From Amycolatopsis azurea DSM 43854 (lineage in GTDB: Bacteria; Actinomycetota; Actinomycetes; Mycobacteriales; Pseudonocardiaceae): a DNA stretch of 64,000 nt. The stretch covers positions 8,142 to 72,141 of the forward strand of contig NZ_MUXN01000018.1 of the NCBI RefSeq assembly GCF_001995215.1. The letters run 5' to 3'. The stretch's first letter is position 1, and every line of letters begins with the position of its first letter. The translations under genes and the position numbers were made by a program. The notes beneath the pieces are model-generated. The model searched no databases and was not told where the DNA came from. It saw nothing but the letters and a program-made list of their open reading frames with translations. Below are positions 9,926-18,485 of the stretch, piece after piece.

Positions 9926-11055
9926 GACTGCTTGATCTCCAGCGGGAGCGCGCCGGCGGTGAAGCCGGTGTGCGACGGCTGACCGAGCAGCGTCAGGTCG
10001 AGCGTCCCGGACTGCGTCACCCGGCCCGCCCGCGCGGGATCGGTGGTCGGCAGGACTCCGCGCAAGGACGTCGTCGAGCCGCCGCGCGCGGACACGACCT
10101 CGCCGACGCCGAGGTCGCCGCTGATCTTGTTCGAGCCGGATCCGGTGAGCCCAGCGCCGTGTTGAGCCAGGTCCACGTCCTGTCCGGTCGCCACCAGCCC
10201 GGACCCCGGACCGATCGTGCCGCCGAGAGCGTGCTCCTGGCCGTAGCCTGCGCCCGAGCCGACGTCCACCGGCAGGACGCCTCGGAACCGGCCGGCGCCG
10301 TGCTGCGCCGACGTCGCCCCGATGGCGGCGAAGTCGCCGATGTCGACCCCGTGCCCGGAAGACCGGCCCGCTTCCAGCGCGCTGCCGAGGTCGCCGGAGA
10401 ACCCGCCGTCGAGCCGCAGCGCCCGGCCGAGATCGCCGCCGGTGTGCTGCTGGGTCTCGTTGATCACGCCGACACCGGGCAGCGGGCGGACGGCGTGATA
10501 GGTCCCCTCGGCCGCGCGGAGCCCCCGGCCGTCCTCGGAGACGAACGTCGGGACGCCGGTGCGCGGGTCGAGCGCCACCTCGGTCACCCGGCTCCCGGTC
10601 TTCTCGAGTTTGGTCTCGTTCCCGGCCACGACACTGCCGTAGCGGTCGAGCTTCACCGTCTCCCGCTGGCCCTGCACGACGGCTTCGGCGGTCTTCGCCG
10701 CGGCGAGCACGCCGAGCTTGTCCGGGCGGGCTGTGACGCCGTCGCGGGTCTCGACGGTCTCGCTCACCGAGCGACGGACGTCCGCGACGACCTTCGCGTC
10801 GCCGACGTCCTTGCTGTAGACGTTCCGCTCGGTGCTGGTCAGGAAGCCGCGAAGGACGGATGTGTCCCCTTCGCTGGTGAAGCCGACCCCGCGATCGAGG
10901 GTGCCCTCGCGCTGATGGTCGAGCGGGAGCGGGATGGCCGGGTCCGTCTGGGCGGCGAGCGCGGTGGCCGGACCGGCGAGCAACAACGCCAGCGGCGCCG
11001 CGCCGGCCGCGACTTTGGGCAGGTAGCTCGGCTTGCGCCTGCTGTGCTTCCCCAT
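9922..11055 (-). CDS. Secreted Gly-rich repeat protein of unknown function
   Basis: A 377-residue exported protein. Basic N-terminus (MGKHSRRK), hydrophobic segment to about 35 and an ALAA-Q cleavage site. No known domain is recognised. Short motifs recur: R-G-(F/V)-L at 69-72, 258-261 and 332-335, AQHGAG at 250-255 and 298-303, and GDLG at 207, 221 and 313. They suggest a degenerate repeat of beta-rich type. No Cys are seen and the pI-relevant charges are balanced. Start chosen at ATG 11055, because it opens the signal peptide; upstream in-frame codons have no signal. It could be a surface or spore-coat-like protein, but nothing proves it. Confidence 0.65.
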   Translation of the reverse strand: MGKHSRRKPSYLPKVAAGAAPLALLLAGPATALAAQTDPAIPLPLDHQREGTLDRGVGFTSEGDTSVLRGFLTSTERNVYSKDVGDAKVVADVRRSVSETVETRDGVTARPDKLGVLAAAKTAEAVVQGQRETVKLDRYGSVVAGNETKLEKTGSRVTEVALDPRTGVPTFVSEDGRGLRAAEGTYHAVRPLPGVGVINETQQHTGGDLGRALRLDGGFSGDLGSALEAGRSSGHGVDIGDFAAIGATSAQHGAGRFRGVLPVDVGSGAGYGQEHALGGTIGPGSGLVATGQDVDLAQHGAGLTGSGSNKISGDLGVGEVVSARGGSTTSLRGVLPTTDPARAGRVTQSGTLDLTLLGQPSHTGFTAGALPLEIKQS

Positions 11056-11175
11056 GGGGCGGGACGATACTTCCCGACTTCGGCCATTGCACGCCAAATC
11101 CCCACGGTGGGTGACCCCCACACCTGCCCCTTCCAGGCGGCTCTCCGGGACCCGACCGAGGAGTAGGTTCCCGGC

Positions 11176-11943
11176 ATGACACAAACCGCCCTGATCACCG
11201 GCGCCACCGCCGGAATCGGCGCGCAGTTCGCGCGCAGGCTCGCCGCCGAGGCGTACGACCTCGTGCTCGTCGCCCGCGACGTCGACCGGCTGGAAGGCTT
11301 CGCCGCGGAACTGGTCGAGGCGCACGGCGTCGACGTCGTCGTCCTGCCCGCCGATCTGTCCGAAGTGGACGGACGCGGGGCGGTCGAGGCCCGCCTCGCC
11401 GAAACGCCGGTGGACCTCCTGGTCAACAACGCGGGCTTCGGGCTCAACGGCGATTTCTGGACCATCCCGCCGGACGCGCTGCAACGTCAGCTCGACGTCA
11501 ACGTCACCGCGGTCCTGCGGCTGACCCGCGCCGCGCTGCCGGGGATGATCGAACGCGGCGAGGGCGCGATCATCAACGTCAGCTCGGTCGCCGGTTTCTT
11601 CAGCGGCCGCGGTTCGACGTACACGGCCAGCAAGAACTGGGTCACCTCGTTCACCGAGGGCATCGCCGCCTCACTGCCGAAGAACATCCGCATGATGGCG
11701 CTCTGCCCCGGGTTCACCACCACGGAGTTCCACGAGCGGGCGGGACTGGACAAACCCGGCCCGAAGGCGTTCTGGCTCGGCGTCGACCAGGTCGTCGACG
11801 AGGCGCTCGCGGATCTGCGCCGCGGCAAGGTGATCTCGGTGCCGAGCCTGCAGTACAAGGCGCTCGTCGCGGTCGGCGGACTGCTGCCGCGCGCGGTGCT
11901 GCGCAAACTCGGCGGCGGGTTCGGCGGCAAGGGCCGCACCTGA
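11176..11943 (+). CDS. SDR-family oxidoreductase
   Basis: A 255-residue classical short-chain dehydrogenase. The cofactor motif TGATAGIG lies at residues 8-15, NNAG at about 87-90, a catalytic Ser in NVSSVAG and YTASK as the catalytic Tyr/Lys pair. The chain after the Rossmann fold ends with a hydrophobic stretch and a Gly-rich basic tail (KLGGGFGGKGRT). The Asp of the RDVDR segment after strand 2 leaves NAD versus NADP open. It stands alone; the neighbours do not suggest a substrate. Resembles DltE-type or ketoacyl reductase-like SDRs. Confidence 0.85.
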   Translation: MTQTALITGATAGIGAQFARRLAAEAYDLVLVARDVDRLEGFAAELVEAHGVDVVVLPADLSEVDGRGAVEARLAETPVDLLVNNAGFGLNGDFWTIPPDALQRQLDVNVTAVLRLTRAALPGMIERGEGAIINVSSVAGFFSGRGSTYTASKNWVTSFTEGIAASLPKNIRMMALCPGFTTTEFHERAGLDKPGPKAFWLGVDQVVDEALADLRRGKVISVPSLQYKALVAVGGLLPRAVLRKLGGGFGGKGRT

Positions 11944-11981
11944 GGCGCCGCGCTAATCGTCGTCCCTGCGCCGGCCTCGGT

Positions 11982-12002
11982 GTTGCGAAAGCCACTTTCG
12001 CA
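11982..12002. repeat. TTGCGAAAG palindromic module, single copy
   Basis: GTTGCGAAAGCCACTTTCGC is a near-perfect hairpin (TGCGAAAG/CTTTCGCA around CCA). It lies between the stops of the convergent SDR and MgtC-like genes. The same 23-bp module occurs twice at 38002-38054 and twice at 60304-60356. A role as bidirectional terminator is inference. Confidence 0.75.
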
Positions 12003-12068
12003 CCATCTCCGGGACTCCGGCGCCTGACAGGGACACCCTTGCCCTCATTGGCACTCGCCGAACCTGGT

Positions 12069-12746
12069 TCAGTCGTCGTCCGCGGTCTCGATCGACCGCA
12101 CCCCGTTCGCCGTGGCGAGCACGGTGGGCGCGGCGGCGTGATCGGGTCCGGTGAGGTCGAGCGTCACCGTCACCTCGCCGTCGCGATCGTCGGTGATCCG
12201 CAGGGACGTGACCGACCATCGACGCCTCGTGCACAGCTCCAGCAGGTCGCGCAGCACGCCCTTCCCGTCCGCGTAGCTCACGCGGAGCCTGGTCGTGCCC
12301 GCGCCACCGGGAAGGTGCTTGGTCAGCCAGGTGAAACCGAGGACCACCACGAAGTGCATGGCCGTCACCACGGTCGCGAGCAGGAACAATCCGGCGCCCG
12401 CCGCCATGCCGATGGCCGCGGTCTCCCAGACGGCGGCGGCGGTGGTGAGCCCACGGATCGCGCCCTGTCTGGTGATGATCAGCCCGGCGCCGAGGAAGCC
12501 GACACCGGAGACGATCTGCGCGGCGATCCGGGACGGGTCGAGGACCACTTGCCCGGCCGCGAGGATGTCGCCGAATCCGTATTTACTGACCAAAAGGATC
12601 AGCGCGGACGCCGTGCCCACGATGGTCTGGGTCCGCAATCCGGCGCTTTTGCCCCTTATCCGCCGTTCCAGGCCGATCGCCGCCGACAGCGCGAACGCCG
12701 TCGCCAGTTCGCCGACCTGGAGCCAGCCCTGTCCGTCGGAAACCAT
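12069..12746 (-). CDS. MgtC/SapB-family membrane protein
   Basis: A 225-residue protein with an N-terminal MgtC/SapB membrane domain of four to five helices (about 10-140), including the family hallmarks AIGLERRIRGKSAGLRT and GVGFLGAGLI. A C-terminal ACT-like soluble domain (about 150-225) ends in an acidic DDD tail. Family members assist growth at low Mg2+ or in host cells and inhibit F-type ATPase in pathogens; the role in soil actinomycetes is unclear. ATG 12746 is preferred to GTG 12749, with GGGGTG just upstream. Confidence 0.88.
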   Translation of the reverse strand: MVSDGQGWLQVGELATAFALSAAIGLERRIRGKSAGLRTQTIVGTASALILLVSKYGFGDILAAGQVVLDPSRIAAQIVSGVGFLGAGLIITRQGAIRGLTTAAAVWETAAIGMAAGAGLFLLATVVTAMHFVVVLGFTWLTKHLPGGAGTTRLRVSYADGKGVLRDLLELCTRRRWSVTSLRITDDRDGEVTVTLDLTGPDHAAAPTVLATANGVRSIETADDD

Positions 12747-12809
12747 CACCCCACAGTGCCATCCGCTTGACGACGGTTCGGGGCCGCACCGGGCGGGTAC
12801 TCGGGGATC

Positions 12810-13304
12810 ATGAGGTCACCACGTCTTGTCGCGGCCGGGGTGCTGACGCTGACCTTGGCCGCTTGTTCCACCGAACCGGCGGCAGGCCCCGCTGCGCCCG
12901 GACCGGGTGGGGACAAAGCGCAGCCGGTCAAAGCGATCCAAGCCGCGGCGGGTGCCGTGCCCGACGGGCAGGTGTTCGACGTGGAGCCTGGGCCCGACGG
13001 CTGGGAGATCAAGGTCGCGTCGCACGGGCAGGAACACAAGGTGCGGGTGAGCCGGGACGGCGCCCAGGTCCTGGGCGAACAGCAGACCGCCAAGCCGAGC
13101 GACGACATGGCGAAGCTCGAACAGGCCGGTGTCGACGCCGTCAAGGCGCTCCAGACCGCGCAGCAGCGTCAGCCCGGCGAACTCGACGAGATGGAGATCG
13201 ACCGCGCCACCGACGGCACCGTCGTCTGGGAAGTCGGGCTCCGCGACGGCAAGGGAATCGAGCACGAAGTCGCCGTGGACGCCAAGACCGGCGCGGTGAG
13301 GTAG
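12810..13304 (+). CDS. PepSY-domain lipoprotein
   Basis: A 164-residue lipoprotein. The signal ends at TLAAC with Cys19, followed by an Ala/Pro/Gly linker. Two PepSY-like units follow: one at about 40-85 (AIQAAAG...DVEPGPDGWEIKV) and a second at about 90-163 ending in DAKTGAVR. PepSY domains are thought to inhibit proteases or modulate secreted enzymes. It is divergent from the MgtC-like gene and 71 bp upstream of an ABC exporter pair, with a hairpin on its stop codon, so coupling to the exporter is possible but not shown. Confidence 0.85.
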   Translation: MRSPRLVAAGVLTLTLAACSTEPAAGPAAPGPGGDKAQPVKAIQAAAGAVPDGQVFDVEPGPDGWEIKVASHGQEHKVRVSRDGAQVLGEQQTAKPSDDMAKLEQAGVDAVKALQTAQQRQPGELDEMEIDRATDGTVVWEVGLRDGKGIEHEVAVDAKTGAVR

Positions 13305-13317
13305 GGCTCGCCCTACC
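13300..13317. terminator. Short hairpin on the PepSY gene stop codon
   Basis: GGTAGGGC (13300-13307) and GCCCTACC (13310-13317) are exact complements around a two-base turn, and the TAG stop lies in the left arm. No T-run follows. It may reduce read-through into the ABC genes. Confidence 0.45.
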
Positions 13318-13375
13318 CAGGAGAGGCACGCTCGCCCCAGGGTGCTTTCGACCTGGGATTCCTAGGGTTTTCCCT

Positions 13376-14134
13376 ATGAACAGCAGGTGGAACGGTGACG
13401 CGGTCCGGCTCGACGGCGTCCGCAAGGAATACGGCAAGGGCGTCGTCGCGCTGGACGGGGTGACGCTGGCGTTTCCGCGCGGCGGCTTCACCGCGGTGAT
13501 GGGGCCCTCGGGCTCGGGCAAGAGCACCTTCCTGCACTGCGCGGCCGGGCTGGACCGGCCGACGTCGGGGTCCGTCGTGCTCGACGGGCAGGAGCTGGCC
13601 GGGATGAGCGAGACGAAGCTGACCAAGCTGCGCCGCGACCGGATCGGCTTCATCTTCCAGGCCTTCAACCTGCTCCCGGCGCTGACCGTCGAGCAGAACG
13701 TCACGCTCCCGCAGCAGCTCGCCGGTGCCAAGCCGGACCGCCGCGTCGTCGAGGACATGCTGACCCGCGTCGGGCTCGCCGGCCGCCGCAAGCACCTTCC
13801 CGGCGAGCTTTCCGGCGGCCAGGCGCAGCGCGTCGCGATCGCGCGGGCGCTGGTCACCCGGCCCGCGGTGGTCTTCGCCGACGAGCCGACCGGCGCGCTC
13901 GACACCCGCACCGCCGCCGAGGTCCTCGGGCTGCTGCGCGATTCCGTCCGCAGCACCGGTCAGACGGTGATCATGGTGACCCACGACCCGATGGCCGCCT
14001 CCTACGCCGACCGCGTCATCTTCCTCGCCGACGGCCGGATCGCGGACGAACTGCGCTCGCAGACGGCGGACGTCGTCGCCGAGCGCATGACCCACCTGGG
14101 TGCCTGGGGCTCCCCGGCCAGGGCGGGTGCGTGA
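13376..14134 (+). CDS. MacB/LolD-type ABC exporter ATPase
   Basis: A 252-residue nucleotide-binding subunit with Walker A GPSGSGKST (43-51), a Q-loop in IFQAFNLLPALT, signature LSGGQ (145-149), Walker B VVFADEPTGALD and H-loop MVTHDP. The GALDT and FQAFNLLP motifs are typical of ATPases that pair with FtsX/MacB permeases. The start is ATG 13376. It overlaps the following permease gene in TGATG (14132-14136), which marks translational coupling. Together they would form a mechanotransmission-type exporter for lipids, peptides or antibiotics. Confidence 0.93.
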   Translation: MNSRWNGDAVRLDGVRKEYGKGVVALDGVTLAFPRGGFTAVMGPSGSGKSTFLHCAAGLDRPTSGSVVLDGQELAGMSETKLTKLRRDRIGFIFQAFNLLPALTVEQNVTLPQQLAGAKPDRRVVEDMLTRVGLAGRRKHLPGELSGGQAQRVAIARALVTRPAVVFADEPTGALDTRTAAEVLGLLRDSVRSTGQTVIMVTHDPMAASYADRVIFLADGRIADELRSQTADVVAERMTHLGAWGSPARAGA

Positions 14135-16668
14135 TGCTGCGACTCGCCTTCCGGACCCTGCGCCTGCGCAAGGGCGGGTTCATCGGAACCTTCATCGCCG
14201 TCTTCTTCGGCGCGCTGATCGTCGCCTCTTGCGGCGGCCTGATGGAGACCGGGATCCGCGGCAACGCGGAACCGCAGCGGCTCGCGGCCGCCCCGATCGT
14301 CGTCACCGGCGGTCAGACCTTCGACCTGCCGAAGGAAGACCCGGCCACCCTCGAAGCGGACGACAAACGCAAGTTCGAGGACGCGCGGCTTCCCGAGCGC
14401 GTCCGGCTCGACGACGGGCTCGTCTCCCGTCTTCGCGCTGTCCCCGGCGTCTCGGATGTCGTCGGCGAAGTGAGCTTCCCGCTCGCGACGGGTGGGCAGC
14501 CCGCGCTCGGCCACGCTTGGGATTCCGCCGCGCTGACCCCGTACGCGCTGGTCGAGGGAACCGCGCCCGCCGCGGGCGAGGTCGTCGTCGAGTCCAAGTC
14601 GGGCCTGAAGTCCGGTGACCGGGTCGACGTCGCCGCCCGCGGCAAGATCGAAGCGTTCCGCGTCGCCGGCGTGGCCGGTGCGCCGCGTTCGATCACGCAG
14701 GCCGCCGTGTTCTTCTCCGCCGCCGACGCCGCCCGGCTCTCCGGGCACCCCGGCAAGGCCGACGCCATCGGCGTCTTCACGAAGCCGGGCGCCGACGTCG
14801 AAGCGGTGCGGGCGAAGGTCGCCGAGGTCGCGACCGGCGCGAACGTCCTGACCGGCATCGACCGCGGTGTCGCGGAGTTCCCCGAAGCCGATTCGAGCGG
14901 CACCAACCTGATCGTCATCGCCGGAGTGGCGGGCGGGCTTTCGGTGATGGTCGCGATGTTCGTCGTCGCGAGCACGCTGAGCCTGTCCACCCAGCAGCGT
15001 TCCCGTGAACTCGCCCTGATGCGGGCGATCGGCACGACCCCGCGCCAGCTCCGGCGGATGGTGCTCGGCGAGGCGCTGGCCGTCGGCCTGCTCGCGACCG
15101 CGCTCGCCGCCGTGCTGGGCCCGTTCCTCGGCGAATGGCTCTTCGGTCAGCTCGTCGAAAACGGCATCGCCCCCGCGGTTCTGCGGTTCTACCAGGGCTG
15201 GCTGCCCGCCGTCGTCGGCGCGGGCGCCGCGATGCTCGCGGTGTTCATCGCCGCCTTCGTGGCGGGCCGCCGGGCCGGGAAGATCCGGCCGACCGAGGCA
15301 CTCGCCGAAGCCGCGGTCACCCGCCGCTGGCTGACCCCGACGCGGTTCGTGGTCGCGGCCCTCTGCTTCGGCGGTGGCACCGCGCTGGCCATCGTGACCG
15401 TCGCGGTGATGACCGGTCCGATCGCGGCCAGCACCGCCGGCCCCGCGGTGATCCTCTGGGCGATCGGCGTCGCGATGATCACCCCCGGCGCCGCCAAGGT
15501 GATGACCGCGATCCTGCAGTGGCCGATGCGCCTGCTCGGCGGCATCGAAGCGCGCATCGCCGTGCTCAACACCCGCGCCGGGATCGTCCGGGCGGCGGGC
15601 GCGGTCACCCCGATCATGCTCGCCGTCGGGATCGCGACCGCCAACATCTACCTCCAGACCACCCAGCAGGAGCTGTCGAACCAGGCCTTCACCGAGGACG
15701 TCCGGGCCGACGCGGTGATCGGTTCCGCGGCGGGCGGGCTGTCCCCGGACCTCGTCCAGCGGATCCAGGCCGTCCCCGGCGTCGCCGGAGCCTCGGAGTA
15801 CGTCACCACCAACGTGTTCCTCGAAGCGCCGTACGACTCCTCCGACGAAGGGCGCCCCGCGATCGGCCTCACCGCGTCCGGCGCGAACGCCACGATCGAC
15901 ACCAAGGTGACCCAGGGAGACCTGAAGGCGCTGACCGGCAGGACCATCGCGCTGCCCGACGTCTACGCGAAGGACTTCAATCGCGGCGTCGGCGACACGG
16001 TGAGCCTGAGGCTCGGCGACGGAACCCCCGTCGACGTCAAGGTCGTCGCGGTGACCAGCCAGCGCCGCGGCTTCGAGAGCCTGCTGCTCCCGGCCGAGCT
16101 GCTGGCCCCGCACACCACCGCCGGACTCGCCCCGCAGATGCTGGTCCGCGCCACCCCGGACGTCGATCCGGCGGCGTTCACCGAACGGCTCCGCGAGGCG
16201 ACGGCCGGGCTGCCGGTGTCCGTCGGCGACCGCGGCGCGCTCATCGCCGCGCACGACAAGGACCAGGCCGTCGGCGCGTGGGTCAATTACCTGCTGGTCG
16301 GGATGATCATCGCCTACACGGTGATCTCGGTGGCCAACACGCTCGTGATGGCGACCGTGCGACGGCGCCGCGAGTTCGGCCTCCAGCGGCTCACCGGCTC
16401 GACCAGGGCGCAGGTGCTGCGGATGGCGGGCTTCGAAGGCGGGCTCGTCGCGCTGATCGGGATCGTCCTCGGCACCGTCGTCGCCGCGGGCTCGATCGTC
16501 CCGTTCTGCCTGGTGGCGGCCGATTCCCTGCTCCCGATGGGCTCCCCGCTGATCTACCTGTCGATCATCGGGCTCGCCGCCGCGCTGGCGCTGGTGGCCA
16601 CCCTGGTCCCGGCCTGGGCGGCGACCCGCGGCCCGGCAGTGGACGCGGCGACGTCCGGCAGTGACTGA
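14134..16668 (+). CDS. FtsX-family ABC permease with duplicated FtsX domain
   Basis: An 844-residue permease. The first helix is at about 18-38, followed by a large extracytoplasmic MacB-PCD-like domain (about 45-260). Then come a three-helix FtsX domain (about 268-390), helices near 405-460 and 485, a second extracytoplasmic domain (about 500-700) and a second FtsX domain (about 715-840). This 4+4-helix layout is typical of large actinobacterial permeases paired with a LolD-type ATPase. SLSTQQRSRELALMRAIGT and VRRRREFGLQRLTGST are the two cytoplasmic coupling segments. The GTG at 14131 is an alternative start; ATG 14134 overlaps the ATPase stop. The exported substrate is unknown. Confidence 0.92.
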   Translation: MLRLAFRTLRLRKGGFIGTFIAVFFGALIVASCGGLMETGIRGNAEPQRLAAAPIVVTGGQTFDLPKEDPATLEADDKRKFEDARLPERVRLDDGLVSRLRAVPGVSDVVGEVSFPLATGGQPALGHAWDSAALTPYALVEGTAPAAGEVVVESKSGLKSGDRVDVAARGKIEAFRVAGVAGAPRSITQAAVFFSAADAARLSGHPGKADAIGVFTKPGADVEAVRAKVAEVATGANVLTGIDRGVAEFPEADSSGTNLIVIAGVAGGLSVMVAMFVVASTLSLSTQQRSRELALMRAIGTTPRQLRRMVLGEALAVGLLATALAAVLGPFLGEWLFGQLVENGIAPAVLRFYQGWLPAVVGAGAAMLAVFIAAFVAGRRAGKIRPTEALAEAAVTRRWLTPTRFVVAALCFGGGTALAIVTVAVMTGPIAASTAGPAVILWAIGVAMITPGAAKVMTAILQWPMRLLGGIEARIAVLNTRAGIVRAAGAVTPIMLAVGIATANIYLQTTQQELSNQAFTEDVRADAVIGSAAGGLSPDLVQRIQAVPGVAGASEYVTTNVFLEAPYDSSDEGRPAIGLTASGANATIDTKVTQGDLKALTGRTIALPDVYAKDFNRGVGDTVSLRLGDGTPVDVKVVAVTSQRRGFESLLLPAELLAPHTTAGLAPQMLVRATPDVDPAAFTERLREATAGLPVSVGDRGALIAAHDKDQAVGAWVNYLLVGMIIAYTVISVANTLVMATVRRRREFGLQRLTGSTRAQVLRMAGFEGGLVALIGIVLGTVVAAGSIVPFCLVAADSLLPMGSPLIYLSIIGLAAALALVATLVPAWAATRGPAVDAATSGSD

Positions 16669-16676
16669 CCACACCG

Positions 16677-16712
16677 GGACCATCGCCGGGGGAAACACCC
16701 CGGCGATGGTCC
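16677..16712. terminator. 15-bp perfect hairpin behind the ABC exporter operon
   Basis: GGACCATCGCCGGGG (16677-16691) pairs fully with CCCCGGCGATGGTCC (16698-16712) around GAAACA. It starts 8 bp after the permease stop and ends 26 bp before pyrE, so it separates the two units. No T-run is seen. Confidence 0.7.
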
Positions 16713-16738
16713 GCGGGCCGTGTGTAAGACTCTCGGCC

Positions 16739-17302
16739 GTGGCGTACCCCGGGTTGGATCAAGCGGCGAAACTCGAACTGGCGAGACTGGTCGGCGAGCT
16801 CGCCGTCGTGCACGGCAAGGTGACCTTGTCTTCCGGCAAGGAAGCCGATTACTACATCGACCTCCGGCGGGCGACGCTGCATCACGCGGCCGCACCGCTC
16901 ATCGGGAAGCTGCTCCGCCAGCTCACCCACGACTGGGACTACGTCGCCGCCGGCGGCCTGACCCTCGGCGCGGACCCGGTGGCACTCGCGATGCTGCACT
17001 CCGCGGCGACCGACGGTGTCGTGCTCGACGCGTTCGTCGTCCGGAAGGCCGTCAAGGAGCACGGCATGCAGCGCCGAATCGAGGGCGTCGAGGTGCTCGG
17101 GCAGCCCGTGCTGGCCGTCGAGGACACCTCGACCACCGGCGGCAGCGTGCTCACCGCCGTCGAGGCGCTGCGCGAGGCCGGGGCGAACGTGGTCGGTGTC
17201 GCGACCGTCGTCGACCGGGACACCGGGGCGCGTGAGGCCATCGAGAAGGAAGGCCTCGAATACCGTTACATTCTGAACAAGGACGATCTCGGTCTGTCCT
17301 GA
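16739..17302 (+). CDS. pyrE: Orotate phosphoribosyltransferase
   Basis: This 187-residue enzyme joins orotate to PRPP, giving OMP in pyrimidine synthesis. Recognisable are KVTLSSGKEADYYIDLR near the N-terminus (catalytic Lys and substrate loop), FVVRKAVKEHG (Lys pair of the flexible loop) and the PRPP signature VLAVEDTSTTGGS (about 123-135). Start chosen at GTG 16739 (VAYPGLDQA); upstream in-frame ATGs at 16661 and 16706 would read through the preceding hairpin. A classical intrinsic terminator follows. Other pyr genes are not nearby, as is usual for actinomycete pyrE. Confidence 0.95.
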   Translation: MAYPGLDQAAKLELARLVGELAVVHGKVTLSSGKEADYYIDLRRATLHHAAAPLIGKLLRQLTHDWDYVAAGGLTLGADPVALAMLHSAATDGVVLDAFVVRKAVKEHGMQRRIEGVEVLGQPVLAVEDTSTTGGSVLTAVEALREAGANVVGVATVVDRDTGAREAIEKEGLEYRYILNKDDLGLS

Positions 17303-17318
17303 TTACCAAGTCCCGAAG

Positions 17319-17358
17319 GGGGCATCCTCCGTGTGCGAACGGAGGATGCCCCTTTTTT
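17319..17358 (+). terminator. Intrinsic terminator of pyrE
   Basis: GGGGCATCCTCCGT (17319-17332) pairs with ACGGAGGATGCCCC (17339-17352), followed by six T. It begins 16 bp after the pyrE stop. This is the only textbook rho-independent terminator in the window. Confidence 0.92.
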
Positions 17359-17421
17359 CGTGAGCGTTTCTCAAGACGAAAGGGGTAACGTCGCTGGTAG
17401 GGGTGTGAAAGGGGGCTTGAG

Positions 17422-17814
17422 GTGGCGGGTTTCCTGGCGAACGTGACAGTGGTGGTGCACATTTTCGCGCTGCTGTTCATCGGATTCGGTGGTTTTCTCG
17501 CGTGGCGGTGGCCGAAGGTGATCTTCGCGCATGTGTTCTTCGCCGCATGGGGAGTCCTCGTCAACGTCTTCCCTTGGCCGTGCCCGCTGACGGCCGCCGA
17601 GAACTACTTCCGGAACCTCCAAGGCCTCGGCGACCTGCCCGGCGGCTTCAACGCCTACTACCTCTACGACACGGTGTTCCCGCGCTCGACGCTGCCGTTC
17701 GTCGTCGTGATCGCGATGGCGACGGTGATCATCTCCTACGTCGGCGCGTACCAGCGCTGGCGTCACCGCCACCACGACGGGGACGCACCGGCGCACCGCG
17801 TCAGCATGGGCTGA
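17422..17814 (+). CDS. DUF2784 membrane protein
   Basis: A 130-residue protein with three to four hydrophobic helices (about 5-28, 33-50 and 92-112) and a His/Arg-rich cytoplasmic tail (RWRHRHH). The FGGFLAWRWPK and NVFPWPCPLTAAENYFR segments are characteristic of DUF2784. GTG 17422 start with a weak purine tract. The SpoU methyltransferase gene starts 15 bp after it, so the two are probably cotranscribed. Function unknown. Confidence 0.85.
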   Translation: MAGFLANVTVVVHIFALLFIGFGGFLAWRWPKVIFAHVFFAAWGVLVNVFPWPCPLTAAENYFRNLQGLGDLPGGFNAYYLYDTVFPRSTLPFVVVIAMATVIISYVGAYQRWRHRHHDGDAPAHRVSMG

Positions 17815-17828
17815 GTGACAATCTCCGG

Positions 17829-18485
17829 GTGACTCAGTCGGAAGAGGCCGGCCCCACCGAATGGGTGGCGCGGGAAGAGGTCGGCGTCGGACCGTGGGAA
17901 GGCGAGTGGCCCGCGGACGAGCGCTACGACCCGGAACTCCTGGCAGGAGGTGATCGCCGCAACGTCGTCGACCCGTACCGCTACTGGCGGCGCGAGGCCA
18001 TCGTGTCCGATGTGGACTCGCGGCGGCACCCGTTCCACGTGGCGATCGAGAACTTCCAGCACGATCACAACATCGGCACCGTGGTCCGGACGGCGAACGC
18101 GTTCGCCGCGGCCGCCGTGCACATCGTCGGACGGCGGCGCTGGAACCGGCGCGGCGCCATGGTGACCGACCGCTACCAGCACCTTCTCCACCACGAGGAC
18201 GTCAACGGGCTGCTGACCTTCGCCGCCGCGGAAGGTCTCGCCGTGGTCGCCGTCGACAACACCCCTGGTTCGCAGCCCGTCGAGACCGCCGAGCTGCCGC
18301 GCGAGTGTGTCCTGCTGTTCGGCCAGGAAGGGCCCGGGTTGTCGGCCGAGGCGCAGAAGACCGCGTCGCTGGTCGTTTCGATCGCGCAGTTCGGCACCAC
18401 GCGCTCGATCAACGCCGGTGTCGCCGCCGGGATCGTCATGCACGCCTGGGTCCGGCAGCACGCCGACCTCACCACGGCCTGGTAG
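17829..18485 (+). CDS. SpoU/TrmH-family RNA 2'-O-methyltransferase
   Basis: A 218-residue SPOUT methyltransferase. An N-terminal extension of about 70 residues, then motif 1 HNIGTVVRTANAF (about 80-92), motif 2 LLFGQEGPGLS and motif 3 SINAGVAAGIVMHAW, which together form the trefoil-knot SAM site. The motif 1 Arg is the catalytic candidate. The target could be tRNA position 18 or 23S rRNA. Start at GTG 17829 (VTQSEE). The stop abuts the stop of the convergent molybdopterin gene (TAGCTA, 18483-18488). Confidence 0.88.
   Translation: MTQSEEAGPTEWVAREEVGVGPWEGEWPADERYDPELLAGGDRRNVVDPYRYWRREAIVSDVDSRRHPFHVAIENFQHDHNIGTVVRTANAFAAAAVHIVGRRRWNRRGAMVTDRYQHLLHHEDVNGLLTFAAAEGLAVVAVDNTPGSQPVETAELPRECVLLFGQEGPGLSAEAQKTASLVVSIAQFGTTRSINAGVAAGIVMHAWVRQHADLTTAW

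Noticed and set aside
14002..16698. 898-codon open frame opposite the FtsX permease
   Set aside because: Low-complexity His/Gly/Arg/Asp translation; the permease with its coupled ATPase is the real gene.
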